Part shown: positions 34,549-46,296 of the stretch, piece by piece
How the letters are laid out: the number at the start of each line of letters is the position of its first letter
Numbering within the stretch: position 1 is the first letter of the stretch
Assembly (NCBI GenBank): GCA_900291925.1
Contig: UWYS01000005.1
Location: 124,001 to 188,000 of the forward strand
Direction of reading: 5' to 3'
DNA: 64,000 nucleotides
Source: Thecaphora thlaspeos
Taxonomy: Eukaryota > Basidiomycota > Ustilaginomycetes > Urocystidales > Glomosporiaceae
The notes under the pieces: generated by a model
The model's input: only the letters and a program-made list of their open reading frames with translations
Database searches by the model: none
What the model was told of the DNA's origin: nothing
Position numbers and translations under genes: made by a program

Positions 34549-36146
34549 TCAGACCAGCCTCTTGAAGAGCTTGGGCGCGGTGCAATCTTGAGCGCAGTGC
34601 GAGAAGTGGAAGCTGCGAATGCGGATAAGGGGTGAGGCAGAGAGGGGATTAGTAAGTGCTTCAGAATCAAGTGCTTGATGGCCGACGTGGTGGTCTTGGA
34701 GCTCGATTGGGATGGGTTGGACGCTCTGCCTGCCTGCCTGCCTGCCTGCCAGGTATGGAGGGTCTTCCTCTCGAGGGGTCTCAAAAACTCCATGAATCAT
34801 GCTCTCAGCAGCGTAGCGATGCGTGTGACCCGAACCCTGCAGCGTCCAAGCCTCCTCTCAAAGATCTCCTGAAGAGCTAGTAGACCTCTTCTGACCACCG
34901 GGCTTGCATGGGACCACCGGTTCGCGACCATCTGCAGAATAGCGCCGACGGATCGGAGCTACTCACAACTCCTCGATGCAGTTCTCGCCTTCGTAGCCCT
35001 TGCCCTCGTTGACTCGCTTCGCGCACTCGTCAAAGTGGTGCTTGACTGCCGCGCATCCCTTTGAGTTCTCGCACTCTGCGGGGTGGGGGGAGGAATGGTA
35101 GGTTTCAAAGAGATGAGTGGTGGTAATGGATCAGATGGGGCTGTTCGGACACACTCGTGCGTTGTCGTCGTTACACTGGCATGTGTTCTGAGGCGACTTA
35201 CCCTCAAGAATCGAGGGGAGGACCTGTGGGACCGTAAGTAGATGAAGCGATGTGGGTAGGGGAGGCAGAAGAAGGAAGAAAGGGTTGGTCGGCTCAGGCC
35301 AGCTACAGTTGAGGATGATCCAGCCTTTTCAGCAGTGTACTCACATCCTCGGGCTCGTCCTTTTGGCAGTTTTTTTTTGGGGGGGGGGGGGGGGGGGGGT
35401 AGTCCAGGTTGCAAGGGCCGGCGTTGGAGTAAACATCATCAGCGGGGTGTCCAGACGTATCGATGCAGTACGCTTGGGCGGGAAAAAGTACGTACCTCCT
35501 CCTCTTCCTTGTTCTCTCCGTCCTCGGACTCGTCCTTGTCCTCGGATTCCTCCTTGTCGTCCGACGACTCCTGCTGTAAGTTGGCAATGTGCCGGGGAAA
35601 ACAAGGATGCGAGAAGATGCGTCCGGGTTAGCCTAGTCTGTGTCTGTGCGGGAGTGACGCGTAGCGAATGAAGGGCGACAGGCGAGGCGGCGACCCTGCT
35701 ACCAGTGCTGCTGCTGCTGCTGCTCTTGATGGTGGTTGGCAAGCTGTGCACGGGACCGGCGGAGTGCTTCTGCTGTCCAGGCTGGCGGAGCATGCGTCCC
35801 TCGGAGTCGGGCCAAACACTCTGGGAAATGTGTGAGGCGAGTCCAGCCTTGGTTGTATCGGCCCACGTCCGGTGGTGCGTGGGCTGATGTGGCAGCGCAG
35901 ATTGCAATAGCAGCAGCAGCAGCGGCAGCAGCAGCAGAAGATGCCCAAGCGACCACCTGTCGCTCCTTTGACGCCAACCCTTGTCACCAGAACGCAGTGG
36001 TGGCGGAGCCGTGCGGAGCCGTATTGGGTGGTGATGCTCACATCGTCGGCGTAGACGGGGGTCAGGAAGGACGAGACGAAGCTGGTGACTAAACTGAAGA
36101 TCGACTCGTCGCGGCTGGAGCCGGTGTGGATAGTTGTGGAGGCCAT
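34549..36146 (-). CDS. QCR6: Ubiquinol-cytochrome c reductase hinge protein (complex III subunit 6)
   Basis: Acidic intermembrane-space subunit of the bc1 complex that helps cytochrome c docking. Six exons on the minus strand: 36146-36042, 35573-35496, 35359-35345, 35223-35202, 35075-34967 and 34612-34549; 130 residues. A Ser-rich N-terminus with a hydrophobic stretch (SLVTSFVSSFLTPVYADD) is followed by a very acidic exon (EESEDKDESEDGENKEEEE). The C-terminal hinge fold has its disulfide cysteines in CENSKGCAAVKHHFDEC, GYEGENCIEEF and SHCAQDCTAPKLFKRL. Exon 3 is only 15 bases (Asp-Glu-Pro-Glu-Asp) after an unusual AAAAG acceptor preceded on the coding strand by 21 C and 9 A; it is the least certain exon. 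Exon 2 begins at a tandem CAGCAG acceptor, so one Gln may be optional. Confidence 0.9.
35370..35399. repeat. T9-G21 homopolymer tract in a QCR6 intron
   Basis: Nine T followed by 21 G on the + strand, inside QCR6 intron 2 and about 10 bases from the acceptor of the 15-base exon. Length is prone to polymerase and sequencing error. Confidence 0.9.
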
Positions 36147-36968
36147 TGTGACGGTATAGGGAAGCGGGGTTTGCGAGAGGGTGATGGTGGTGGTGGTGGA
36201 CGTGTTTGGCGTTGTGGCGATTGGCGTGGCGTCGGGGTGGGATGTGGATTCGAGATTCGAGATTCCTGATGATGGCAGCGGCTGTGCGGGCGGGCGGGAA
36301 CAAGTCAGGCCTGGCCTTGCCCGAGGCTGGCGCTGTCGCCGGGCTGATTTGAAATAACTACTGGGCGGCGGTCCTCCTCCCGGACGGATCCGTGATGACC
36401 CGATCACTGCAACGGCTCTCGGGCGAGTGAGTCGGAATCGAGTCGCAGCTTGCCTGTGGCCGCCGGAGCGCGGTGTGGGTGGACGAGGAAAGTTGGAAGG
36501 GTGCAGCTGCATCCTCCACTTTTTTTTTAGACGTCAGAAGGCAGGGCAGGGCAGGGCAGTGCACGGGCCAGGGCACGGGCACGGGCACGGCACGAGGCAC
36601 GAGGCACGAGGGTACTGTATAGCGCAGGGCGCGGCAGGGTGAGGGCAGGGCTAGCAAGGGCGGGCAGCCGTGAGGCCTACCTATCAGCACGCCTTGGCCT
36701 TCGCACGCTTTTGTGTAGCCGTGGCTTCCCCACCTTTGCGCCGTCGTCCTCATCATCGCAACCAACCCTCCAGACCTCACTCCCCCCAACCCCACATCCC
36801 GCACCACCTACATCATCCCACCCCTTCCACCATGCAACCTTGACCCTTCGGTGGCTACATGTACGGCCAGCTTGCCCACGATCCCTCATCTCGGCCGTCC
36901 GCACCTCGACCTGGCAATAGCTCGCGATTCCATCTGCTCCACACCTTCAACGCCGTCATCCCGCTGAG
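36147..36968. promoter_or_regulatory. Divergent promoter QCR6 / TSC2 with degenerate minisatellite
   Basis: About 820 bases. It contains tandem GGGCA, GGGCACG and CACGAGG units at about 36541-36612, followed by GTACTGTAT (36612-36620). No gene is visible. Confidence 0.45.
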
Positions 36969-39900
36969 ATGGATCCCAGCAAGTCCAAGGCGGCTCCCGC
37001 CATGGCTACCAGCTCGTCGGCTAGCTCGACGTATTCCAAGTCCACCTTCAGCCAGCAACTGTTACGCGGATTCAGAGCAAAACCTTCCTCCTTCTCCGCA
37101 CACAGCTCTGCTACGGGCGCAGCGCCGCCCGCTGCCCTCCCTCCCATCATCACTACCACCACGTCCATACCCACGCCTTCCAATCCCTTCGAGAACCCAC
37201 GCTCGGGTGACCCTCAGGGTTCCATTTCGCCCTGCCTCCTCCCAACAACCACGCCCCCTCATGAGGCACAGGGCTATGCCGCACACATCCACGAGCTAAG
37301 AAAGCCCCTCCCGGCATCTCAGAGCGCGCGAGACGAGGCCATCCGACAGCGCATACCGCGGATACGCGCCCTCTATGCCGCTGTACAGAGGCAGAGCTCC
37401 TCTCAGGCCGCATACAGCGAAGATGTGCCCCTCGCCGACGTCTTCAAGTTATGCACGCTCCTCCTGACGGGCGAGCAGCCGCTGGCGCTCCGCATCGAGG
37501 CGTGTGAGCTTTTGACCGCCTCCGTCAAGCTGGCCGACCTCCGCTCCGCAAAGGCATCCACTGCGCTTTCTGAGCTGCGCAGCGGTGCGCCTGGCTCGCT
37601 CTCCAAGGCTTCCGACAGCGACCAACCGCTCGCAAACATCGACCGCGCCCTCTTCTATCGCCTCGTCCTGACGCTCTCGGCCAACGAGCTTGACGACTTC
37701 GGACTGGATACCACCAGGGCCGTCCTCAAGGGCCTGCCCACCCAGCTCCGCGCGCTCGAGGTGCTCACAAAGGACGGCAGAGACGTAGTCGGCTTTCCCG
37801 ACCTCCTCCTCTCGCTCACGCAATGCCTCGCGCTCGCCTGGCACGAGGTGCAGACGCTCAGGCTCGAGTGCAAGAAGGTGCACGCCGAATCGCTCGGCGG
37901 CGCCGGCGGCGCAGAGGCCAGTGACCAGCAGCACAAGGCTGAGGCCGAGGTTGTGAGCCGGCTCTCCGCCGTCGAGTGGGACGTCCAGGCGACGCTGCAT
38001 CTCCTCACCTCCATCCTCAAGTACAGCTTCTCGCGCATTCCGTTGGCGCATGCCGAAATGGCGCTCCGCAGCGCCGCGACGATGGTGCTCGGCCAGCACC
38101 GGCGTGCCTCGGTCACGCCACCGACCGAGCAGGTCCGGTCCCTGACCATGAGGGCGGCTTCGCTGGCCGGATCGTCGCGCTCCAGGAGCAGGACGACGGG
38201 ATCGGCCGCCCAGAGGGCCAAGTCGAGGGATGCCCGCCCGCTTATGGACGGCTACTCGTACTACGGCCTCGAGACGATCTCTTCAGCCAGCAGCGAGACT
38301 TCCTCGCCTGCCATGACGCCTAGGCCAGGTCCCAGCAAGCCACTCAACACCGAGGGCATCGATGCCGCCCTTGCACCGGCAGCCGGCTCTGGCTCCGTCT
38401 CCGGCTCAGCCTCCGGCGCTGCGCCTATCACGCTCACCACGATCGCGCCGGGAAGGTCGGCGCCGACGGCGGCAGCGACATCGACGGCCTCGCACAGCGT
38501 CGACGACGGCGACGGCCACTACTTCTTCGGGCCAGAGATCCACGCCGCCGAGGTCCGCTCAGTCCTCAAATTGCTCGATGCGACGCTCCGCTACGGCTAC
38601 CTCCCACCCAACTGCGTCGATCAGGTGATGCACATGCTCTGCCGGCTCCTTGGCTACCCGCTCGTTGATCTGCTGGCGGTCGGCTACGTGTCGCAGGACG
38701 TCGACGACGATGCCCACGCGTGGAGGGACGATGTCTGGCCAATCTTTTCTCACATCCTCCGCAGCCACTGCGCCAACGCCGGAATCCGCGCGGTCCGCGA
38801 GGTCCTCCTCGAACGGCAGGTTAGCAGCAGCTCGCCGCGCGCCGCCCCCGAAGATCCCGCCGTCCTGGTCGGGGCGCTGAACTTCTTCCGATCGGCCATG
38901 GCCCACATCTCCGAGTACGAGGCCGAAAAACAGGCGAGCCACGCTGCGTCTTCGTCCGCCAAGCCGCAGGCCGAGGACGCCCTGGCGCCTTCGCTCTCGC
39001 TCTCGCTGATTATGCCGGCGCTCCGCGGGGCCCTACGAAGGCACTGCGACCTGCTCGACCTCGAGGTGCTCCACCTAGTGGCCGACTTGCTACCATGTCG
39101 ACCCGAACCTGCCGAAGCGGCCGGAGCACGCAGCAAGCCGGGCGACCCTTATCGCGGCAAGCGCATCGCGACCAGCACCTTCACCCACGGCGATTGGGAC
39201 GCCCTGCTGAATCTGACGGTTGAGGCCAAGCGCCACGTGGAAGGCTGGAAGCTGCGGGGCGGAACGCTCGGCGCCTTTTCCGCCTCGAAGCCGGCCAAGC
39301 GCGACACAAGTGGCTCGTCAAGGGCGCGGGAGCGCTTGGCGCAGCTGTCTCCGGCCGTTCAGGCGATGCTCAGCGTCCTCTCGCGCCTGCAGATTGCTCC
39401 GCCTCCGCGTTCCGGCAACGACGCTATCGAGAGCGAAGACTCTGGACGCAAGCCCGCCGGGACGTCCGACTCGGAATCGTCGTCCTTGCCCTGGACGCCG
39501 AAGCTGGCCGCACTGCTGCTGAGCCTCGCCCCGATTCTGCCGGACAGCACCATTGTTGACCTGGTCCAGTACTACCGCTCGCAGCATCTTTGCCTTCCGA
39601 GCAACCCGGAGTGGATCTTCAACATCCGTGCGCTGCTACAGGCCTTCTACCACCGACACGAGCAGATGCTTGAGGACATCGGCGTGGTTCCGGCGCCGCT
39701 GGCACGCCGCAAGCTGGTCTCGCTGCTCTTCGACCACGTTTACAGCGCGGTCGAGGATCTCGACGGCGAGCGCAACACGCTGATGCTCGAGATCATCCTG
39801 CCGCTGGCTAACTCGACCCTCTTTGCCGAGACCGATCCGGACATTGAGCAGCACCTCCGCCGTGTACTCGTCAACGCGGCCGTACTAAGCGGCTCGCGCA

Positions 39901-42900
39901 TCGCAGGTCCAATAGACCCGGAGGCCGAGCAGGAGCCCGAGCCGGTACGCGAGCAGGCGACCGACTCGTCGGACCACTTCGAAGAGGTCTTTTTCGAGGT
40001 CCGCCAGCTTCTATGCCGCCTGGCGCGTTCCAGTAGCTCCGCCCAGCCGAGTTCGCCCGACGCCGAATTCGGCGGTCGCGCCATGGACACCTCAACGTCC
40101 ATCGCGATGCCCGGACAGAAGGCGAACGGCACGATCCTCTTTGATCAGGCCGATGCGAGGCATATGGCCGAGCGGAAGGCTGCCAACGCGGCTCTGGACT
40201 TGATCGCCATCTTCAACCGCATGGCTTTCAACACACCGTGGATCGCCAGCTCCGTCGACCCGCGCATCGATCGCGCCGTCCGCCGGAAGTGGGAGAAGCA
40301 GACGCGAGGCGGCTGCATCGCCATCTATCGCGATCTGCTGGAGCTGCTCCGACCGACCGTCACGCCGCAACTGCAGCAGCAGACGACAACGTCGGCCGAC
40401 AAGGTTATGTCGCCAACGAGGCAAACCCAGAGCGCGCTGGCACCCGCCGCCTCGCAGTCGGCTGCGCCCGTCAACAGTGCCCCGACGAATGCGGCGAGCA
40501 TCTTGACGCGTCTCATTATCCTGGAGTGGTTCGTGCGCCTCCGGACCGATCGGCAGCACCGCGTCTACCTGGTTGGCGATCTCGACGAGGTCCTGCTGTC
40601 GTCAGCCGTGCTGCTGAATAAGGGACCGATCCTCGCAGCAGAGGCAGGCGATACGCACGCTGGCGAAGGCAACGAAGGAGGCGGAGCACGTAGAGTAGGA
40701 GCCGGCGGATCAGGAGGAGCAGGACCCGCTAGACGAGCGGCGGGAAGTGCAGGATCCACGAGCAACAGCGCTACAGCATCGAGATCTCAGACCGCTGCGC
40801 GTACCGAGCGCGAGGGGCGCGACGCCCAACGCGGCGCCGAGGCGATGAACCGATCCAGGTCCAGGCTTCGCGAGCTTTCGCGCGACCGCAGCTCCAGCCA
40901 GACGCGGCGGCGGGCGTCGAATCGCGGCCACCTCTGGCGGCTGCCGATCAAGATCCTCTTCGAGATGCCTCAGCTTAACCTGCGAAGCGATCTGATCTAT
41001 TCGTACATCCACCAGCGCCACGACCTGGGTTGCTGCCCGGGCCAGTCGCACATGCTGGTCGAGGGCGAGGCGCTGCCCGCTCCGCTGCCGGTCTCGGAGT
41101 TTCTCTCGACGGCCATCTCCATCACGCTGCATGAGTCGGACTGGGAGCTGATGTCGTACCTCATCTGCCACCTGCCCCACATGCTCGCAAACAAGCATCT
41201 TTTCAGCGGGCCTAAGGCGCAGATCGAGATCATCAACCTCCGATGCATGCTTTGCCAGGGCATCCTCCAGGGCACTCTCTTCCCCCGGCTGGTGCTGCCC
41301 GAGGAGATGAAAAAGACGGACGTTTACGCGGTGACGTACTACACGCTGACGGTGCTCCTCGGCTACCGGATGCTCTTTTCGCGCTCCGAGCAGGACGAGC
41401 TGGTCGAGACGTTCATCGCGGGCCTCAACAAGTCGCAGAATACGGCGCAGCCCTGTATCCGCGCCCTCTCGGTGACGTGCTACGAGCTGCAAAAGTCGAC
41501 GACCCGGCTGCTCTCGGGGATGCTGGTCAAGCTCTCGACGGTCATGTCGTCGATGACGATGAGCGTCCACATCCTCGAGCTCATTATGGCCATCGCCCAC
41601 ACGCCCGCCTGCTACGCCAACTTCACCGAGGCCGACTACCGGCGCGTGTTCGGCATCTCGCTCCAGTACATTCAGTATCACCAGAGCACCGCCGCCACTA
41701 GCCGCGATGACTGGCGCTCCAACCCGGCCTCGTTCTCGCTGTCGCAGTATGTCATGATGATGGCCTACTACAACATCTCGTTGTGGTTCATGACGCTCAA
41801 GATCAGCGACAGGCCCAAGCACGTCCCCTACATCTCGCGCGGCCTGCTGCTGGCCAACGAAGGGCTGGACAAGCTGTCAGACCAGACCGAGACGTGTTTC
41901 GACTTTCTCGCCCGCTTCACCCACTCCAACGCCGATCCAAAGCCAAAGCGCTCGTTTGTCAACAGCCTCGTCATGGGGTCGTCGTCGGTGGGGCCGAGCA
42001 GACCCAAGGACGCCAACCGACACTCCAAGACCTGGCTGATGGGCAAGGGCCTCCTCACGGTGACTTCGCTCAAGAGGCAAGGCTGGGTTGAGATCCTCGT
42101 GCGCCGTCCGTCGGGCACCACATCGATGCTCTGCAAGCTCGAAAACGTCCCAACGAGCATGCTGCCTGATGAGAATGGCGAGCGAATCGACCTCCCAGCC
42201 GTCCTGATGATGGATCGTGACCCCGACATCCTGCGCGCCCCAAAGCTTTTGGCGCTGCCGCCGCCTGTGGCCTCCTCATCACCGCATCGCCGCTCGATCC
42301 GGCAGCAAGTGAAGGAGCAGCTGCAATTGTCCGAGCAGCTAGGGGCGCGCTCGCCGCTCGGACCGGCTCAGTTTGGCCTGTCGCAGAAGCTACGCTCCGC
42401 CTCGTTCTCCGGAGCTATCTCTTCGGATACGGCACCGTTGGCACCGGCCGGTCAGGGTTCCGACCCTTACGCCCAGCCCCAGGGGTCCAAGGAAGACGCG
42501 ACGACACAGGGCGACAACGCGACCGCTGCCAAACTGCGCAGCCAAGACAGCTCGGAGGCCATGCGCGAGGTGATGCGCGACATCCTATCCGATGATAGCG
42601 CTCAGGCTGTCACCACCACCACGGCCGAAGCTGGAGCAAAGGCGGCGGCGGCGGCGGTGGGTTCCGGTAAGGACGGCAACGGCGCGCGCAAGGTCAGCCC
42701 CGGCGGCTTCCGACCGCCGAAGGATGCGGCGGTCGACCCAGGCTTTGTCGCACTGCAGCTCTCGTCATTCCCGGACATGGTCAGGGAGACGGCGCCGATC
42801 CTGCTGCCGGATGAGCCCGCCACCGACCGCCTGATCCGCGCCGTCGACCTGACGCCCGTCGTCGACTTCCACAAGATCGGCGTCCTCTACGTCGGGCCGG

Positions 42901-43880
42901 GCCAGGACTCGGAGATCAAGATCCTCGGCAACCGCCACGGATCGCCCGCCTACGTCCGCTTCCTCGCCGGGCTGGGCCACCTGATCACGCTCAAGGGCCA
43001 GGAGGACGTCTACACGGGCGGCCTCGACCGCCAGATGGACGAGCACGGCAAGTTTGCCTATGTCTGGACCGACGAGATCTCGCAGATTGTCTACCACACG
43101 GCCACGCTGATGCCCAACAGGGAGCACGACCGCAACCACGCCGCCAAAAAGGCGCTGATCGGCAACGACTGGGTCCACATCGTCTTTAACGAGTCCGACC
43201 AGGAGTATCGCTTCGGGACGATTCCGAGCCAGTTCAACTTTGTCAACATCTGCATCTCGCCCAACTCGCGCGGCGGCGCCAATCTGGGCTCGGCCGCGCC
43301 GGACGATGCCATCTTCTGTGAGTCTTCGCCGCCAGAAGCGCCAATAATGATGTCCGAACGGGGAAAATTGCTGACGATGATTCTGCTCTCCTCATCCGTC
43401 CTTACTGCCATGTTGCACCCTCCGCCGCCGCCTGCAGACCGAGTCTCGCTGCAGACGCGACCCGGTCTGCCCGACTTTTCGCTGGTGGGCGATGGCCAGC
43501 TGATCTCTGCCGAAGCGCTGCCTGCGTTTGTGCGGATCCTGGCGCTGACGAGCAATCTGATGAGCCAGATCTACCTCGACACGGGCGAGGCCATGCAGCC
43601 GTATATGAGCAGTGAGTTTCCGATCATCAGTCCCCTCCGGTCTACCTCTGACATTGGATGGCGAGGCATAGGGGTACGTCCATGCTGACCTGTCTTGCTC
43701 TTGCTTTTGCTCTTGCTCTTGCTCCGCCTACCGCGTCCAGACTGGGTCTCGAGACTGCACCACATCCAGCGCTTCCGCACGCAGCTCGAGACGAAACGCC
43801 GCGCCGCCAATCCGGACGCTGCCGAGGTAGGCGAGGCAGCCGATCCGGTCGAGATGTATGACTTTACACGCACGTACTAG
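36969..43880 (+). CDS. TSC2: Tuberin homologue, Rheb GTPase-activating protein
   Basis: Catalytic half of the TSC complex, which stimulates GTP hydrolysis by Rheb and thereby restrains TORC1 and, in yeasts, amino-acid uptake. Exons 36969-43317, 43438-43611 and 43741-43880 give 2220 residues, longer than human tuberin mainly through disordered inserts. A helical-repeat N-terminal region carries tuberin-type segments (WIFNIRALLQAFYHRHEQML, LFDHVYSAVEDLDGERNTLM). The central tuberin domain includes NLRSDLIYSYIHQRH, and WVEILVRRPSGTTSMLCKLE precedes the GAP part. The Rap/Ran-GAP domain spans about 1925-2190 with LGHLITLKGQEDVYTGGLD, QIVYHTATLMPN and GNDWVHIVFNESDQEYRFGT, whose N2066 is the catalytic thumb asparagine. 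Introns are GTGAGT/GCAG and GTGAGT/CCAG; the first is stop-free. Confidence 0.94.
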
Positions 43881-44187
43881 GCGATGCCGTCCGTCGATGT
43901 GTCTTTTTCAATCGAGCAAGCGGAGGGACAGAAGCGGTTTCATCTCGAAGATAACGTAGCGGTGGCAGGGACGAAGCGGCCTTTCGATTGTCTTATCACT
44001 CACGCTCCGCGACACGCACGACTGCACGACTTGCAATGACGAGAATTATCATCTAGCCTTGCCTCTGTGCGTTTCGTCCGTACCGAGTCATGATTCGGCA
44101 CAGACGCTCTTTGCTCGTCTGGTGTTGTTTTGTCTGTGGGAGAAGGTCGACGTTCTGTTGTGTGTCATTGCAATCGTCGATGAAAGA
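43881..44187. other. Convergent 3' region TSC2 / LSM6
   Basis: 307 bases between two stop codons; no gene or repeat seen. Confidence 0.5.
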
Positions 44188-44874
44188 TCATTCAAGAGCT
44201 GTGATGTACATGACTAGCGGTTGCGATGGGAGGATGAAGGCAAGGGAGAAACCAAGGTTGTGTCAGTGTACGATGGGTCGGAACAAGACAAGGATGGAGG
44301 AGGGGAAGAAGGGGGGGAGGACATACCGTTGTTACCACGAATGAAAGCGTCACCGTAATTGTTCTTTATCTGACCGTCGACGTATTCGCATGTCTGTTCA
44401 AGTGCTATGTTCATGTAGCCGTCTAGACATGATAGCGTTCCTGTGGTGGTCGTGGGATGTTGAGAGGTGATGGGAAATGGATGATGGAACGTGAATCGAT
44501 AAAAAGTGAAAAGAAGAGAGACGGTGGACATGCGGCAACGTACCTCGATAGTCGATTCCCGAATTCAGACGAACGTTTACTTGTTTACCAATGACTCCTG
44601 GTGAAATGGACAGTCAGAGGGAGGGGGGGGGAGGAGGAAGGTAGAGGGGGAAGAGAGTGAGAGGGAGGATGGCAAAGGGACGGAGAGAGAGGCAAGGGTG
44701 AGTAAGCGATGCGTTACGACGACGAAGCATCAGGATGCAGGGAAAAGACAGACAGAAAAGGGACGAACCTTTGAGGAAATCATTAGGACTACCCGTCTTG
44801 ACGTGCTGGTGGTGGTGTTGCTGGTGTTGAGCGGGAGACGGAGCGTCGGAGGGAGGTGATGTTGTGTCTGCCAT
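44188..44874 (-). CDS. LSM6: U6 snRNA-associated Sm-like protein LSm6
   Basis: Member of the heptameric Lsm rings: Lsm2-8 binds the U6 snRNA 3' end in the nucleus and Lsm1-7 promotes decapping in the cytoplasm. Exons on the minus strand: 44874-44769, 44597-44544, 44440-44327 and 44213-44188; 99 residues. The Sm fold is nearly identical to known LSm6: GSPNDFLKGVIGKQVNVRLN, SGIDYRGTLSCLDGYMNIAL, EQTCEYVDGQIKNNYGDAF, IRGNNVMYITALE. A 25-residue Gln/His/Pro-rich N-terminal extension precedes it, longer than in yeast or human. All donors are GT; the last exon supplies eight residues. It shares a short divergent promoter with PET117. Confidence 0.96.
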
Positions 44875-45163
44875 GATTTTTTGGTATACGTGGGTGCGGG
44901 ATGTGTTTGGGATGGTGAGAGAGTGGGAGATGGTGGGGCGGAGGGTTTGGGGCGAGGGGGAGATGGCATGCATCTGTGACTACTCGTTGGACGCGCGAGA
45001 ACCGCGCGAGAGAGTTACACATCTTAATCTCTCCACTTTCCCGTGTTCCGCATTTCTCACACCGCACCTCCTCGCCTCGCCCGTTTGCAATTGGCCCAAC
45101 CTTTCTCCCATCACCACACCAACCACCGATCCATCGACCACCACCGTACGCGCTCAAATCACA
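44875..45163. promoter_or_regulatory. Short bidirectional promoter LSM6 / PET117
   Basis: Only 289 bases separate two divergent start codons, so both genes must share this promoter. The PET117 side is C/T-rich; no clear TATA box was seen. Confidence 0.55.
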
Positions 45164-45578
45164 ATGTCTAGAGCAGCCAAAACCACGCTTCTTGCATCCA
45201 TCATAGTCTCTGGACTGACGGTATACGGAGTTCACCACCTCCAAGTTTCCGAACGAGAGGTAACGTCTTCCCTCCCGCCTCGCCCCTTCCCCCTTGCCCT
45301 TCCTGCTCGCTCATCGTTTGGTGCTCCTTCTTCTGTCCTTTCCCCCGCTCCTTTCAACTCACACTTACTTAAAACTCTCTGGGTAACGCGCACAGCTGAT
45401 GTACAGGGGCGTACAGAGGGACGAAGCACGACAAGCCGAAAAGAAACGACAACGTCAACTCGACCTCGACCTTAACCATAAGCGTGAACAAGAGTATCAA
45501 AAGCTCCAACCCACCACTGCTGCTGCTGCTGCTGCCAGTACCTCCTCCTCAACGACGACAACATCTACGCCTTCCTAG
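45164..45578 (+). CDS. PET117: Cytochrome c oxidase assembly factor Pet117
   Basis: Small mitochondrial inner-membrane/matrix protein that works with Cox15 in heme A synthesis for complex IV. Exons 45164-45259 and 45396-45578 encode 92 residues. The N-terminus MSRAAKTTLLASIIVSGLTV is a combined targeting and membrane segment as in other Pet117 proteins. It is followed by YGVHHLQVSERELMYRGVQR and DEARQAEKKRQRQLDLDLN, the charged helical core, and ends in a low-complexity Ala/Ser/Thr tail that is longer than in yeast. The GTAACG donor is slightly unusual; the frame and the family match across the joint (SERE/LMYRGV) support it. Confidence 0.93.
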
Positions 45579-46296
45579 CGTTCCCCCAGCCCCCTCACCT
45601 CATCGTTCCTCTAGATGATGACGCTGTTAGGCCAGACAAGGCGGTCGTCACACCATAACCTCTTCTCACCCCACCCCTTTTTGTACTTTTAGCCCCAAGA
45701 CTAGATCATCCCTCACCATTCTTCACTGATTCATGCATGACAACCCTCGCGCAGGTAGTACTGCGAGAACGTATGTGATGCGTGTTGTTGCTGCTGTCTG
45801 TCCGCCCTGGCATAGACGGACCCCCTTCTCTCTCTTCTCCTCTCCCTTCCTCTCTCCCTTCTCGCTACCTTTCAAACTCGCCGGCAGGGGCGTCAGTCGG
45901 ATCCCAGCAGCGCAGAAGGGCAAGACGAGGCGAGGCGAGGCGGCCGTAAAGCAAAGAAAGACTAGTAGGTATTCGGTAGACAGGGACAGGTAGGCATGAA
46001 GCGGAGAGCGTTAGAGCAGTTAGGCCATACGAGCTACACAAAGAAAACGACCACAACGACGGAAAAGCAACGGGTGTAGCTTTGCGGATAGAGCAATGGC
46101 AGTGCGTCGCTGGCGCCTCGTCTTCCCCAGGGCTAGGGCTCAGTGGGAACAAGTGTTCGTCTCTACGTCGGAACGCGTCGTGATCGCCGGCGGTTTGCGG
46201 CGGCTCGGCATGTCCCCAAGGTCGCACGACGGTCGGGCCCGTGGTGGGGACTTAGTTGAGTGTCGTACTTGCGCAGGCGTCTGCTGCAGGAACGCC
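45579..46296. other. Convergent 3' region PET117 / velvet gene
   Basis: About 720 bases with no supportable gene; C/T-rich at 45820-45875. Confidence 0.45.

Noticed and set aside
40710..41822. 370-codon open frame on the minus strand
   Set aside because: Antisense shadow of TSC2, biased Arg/His/Gly composition and no family features.
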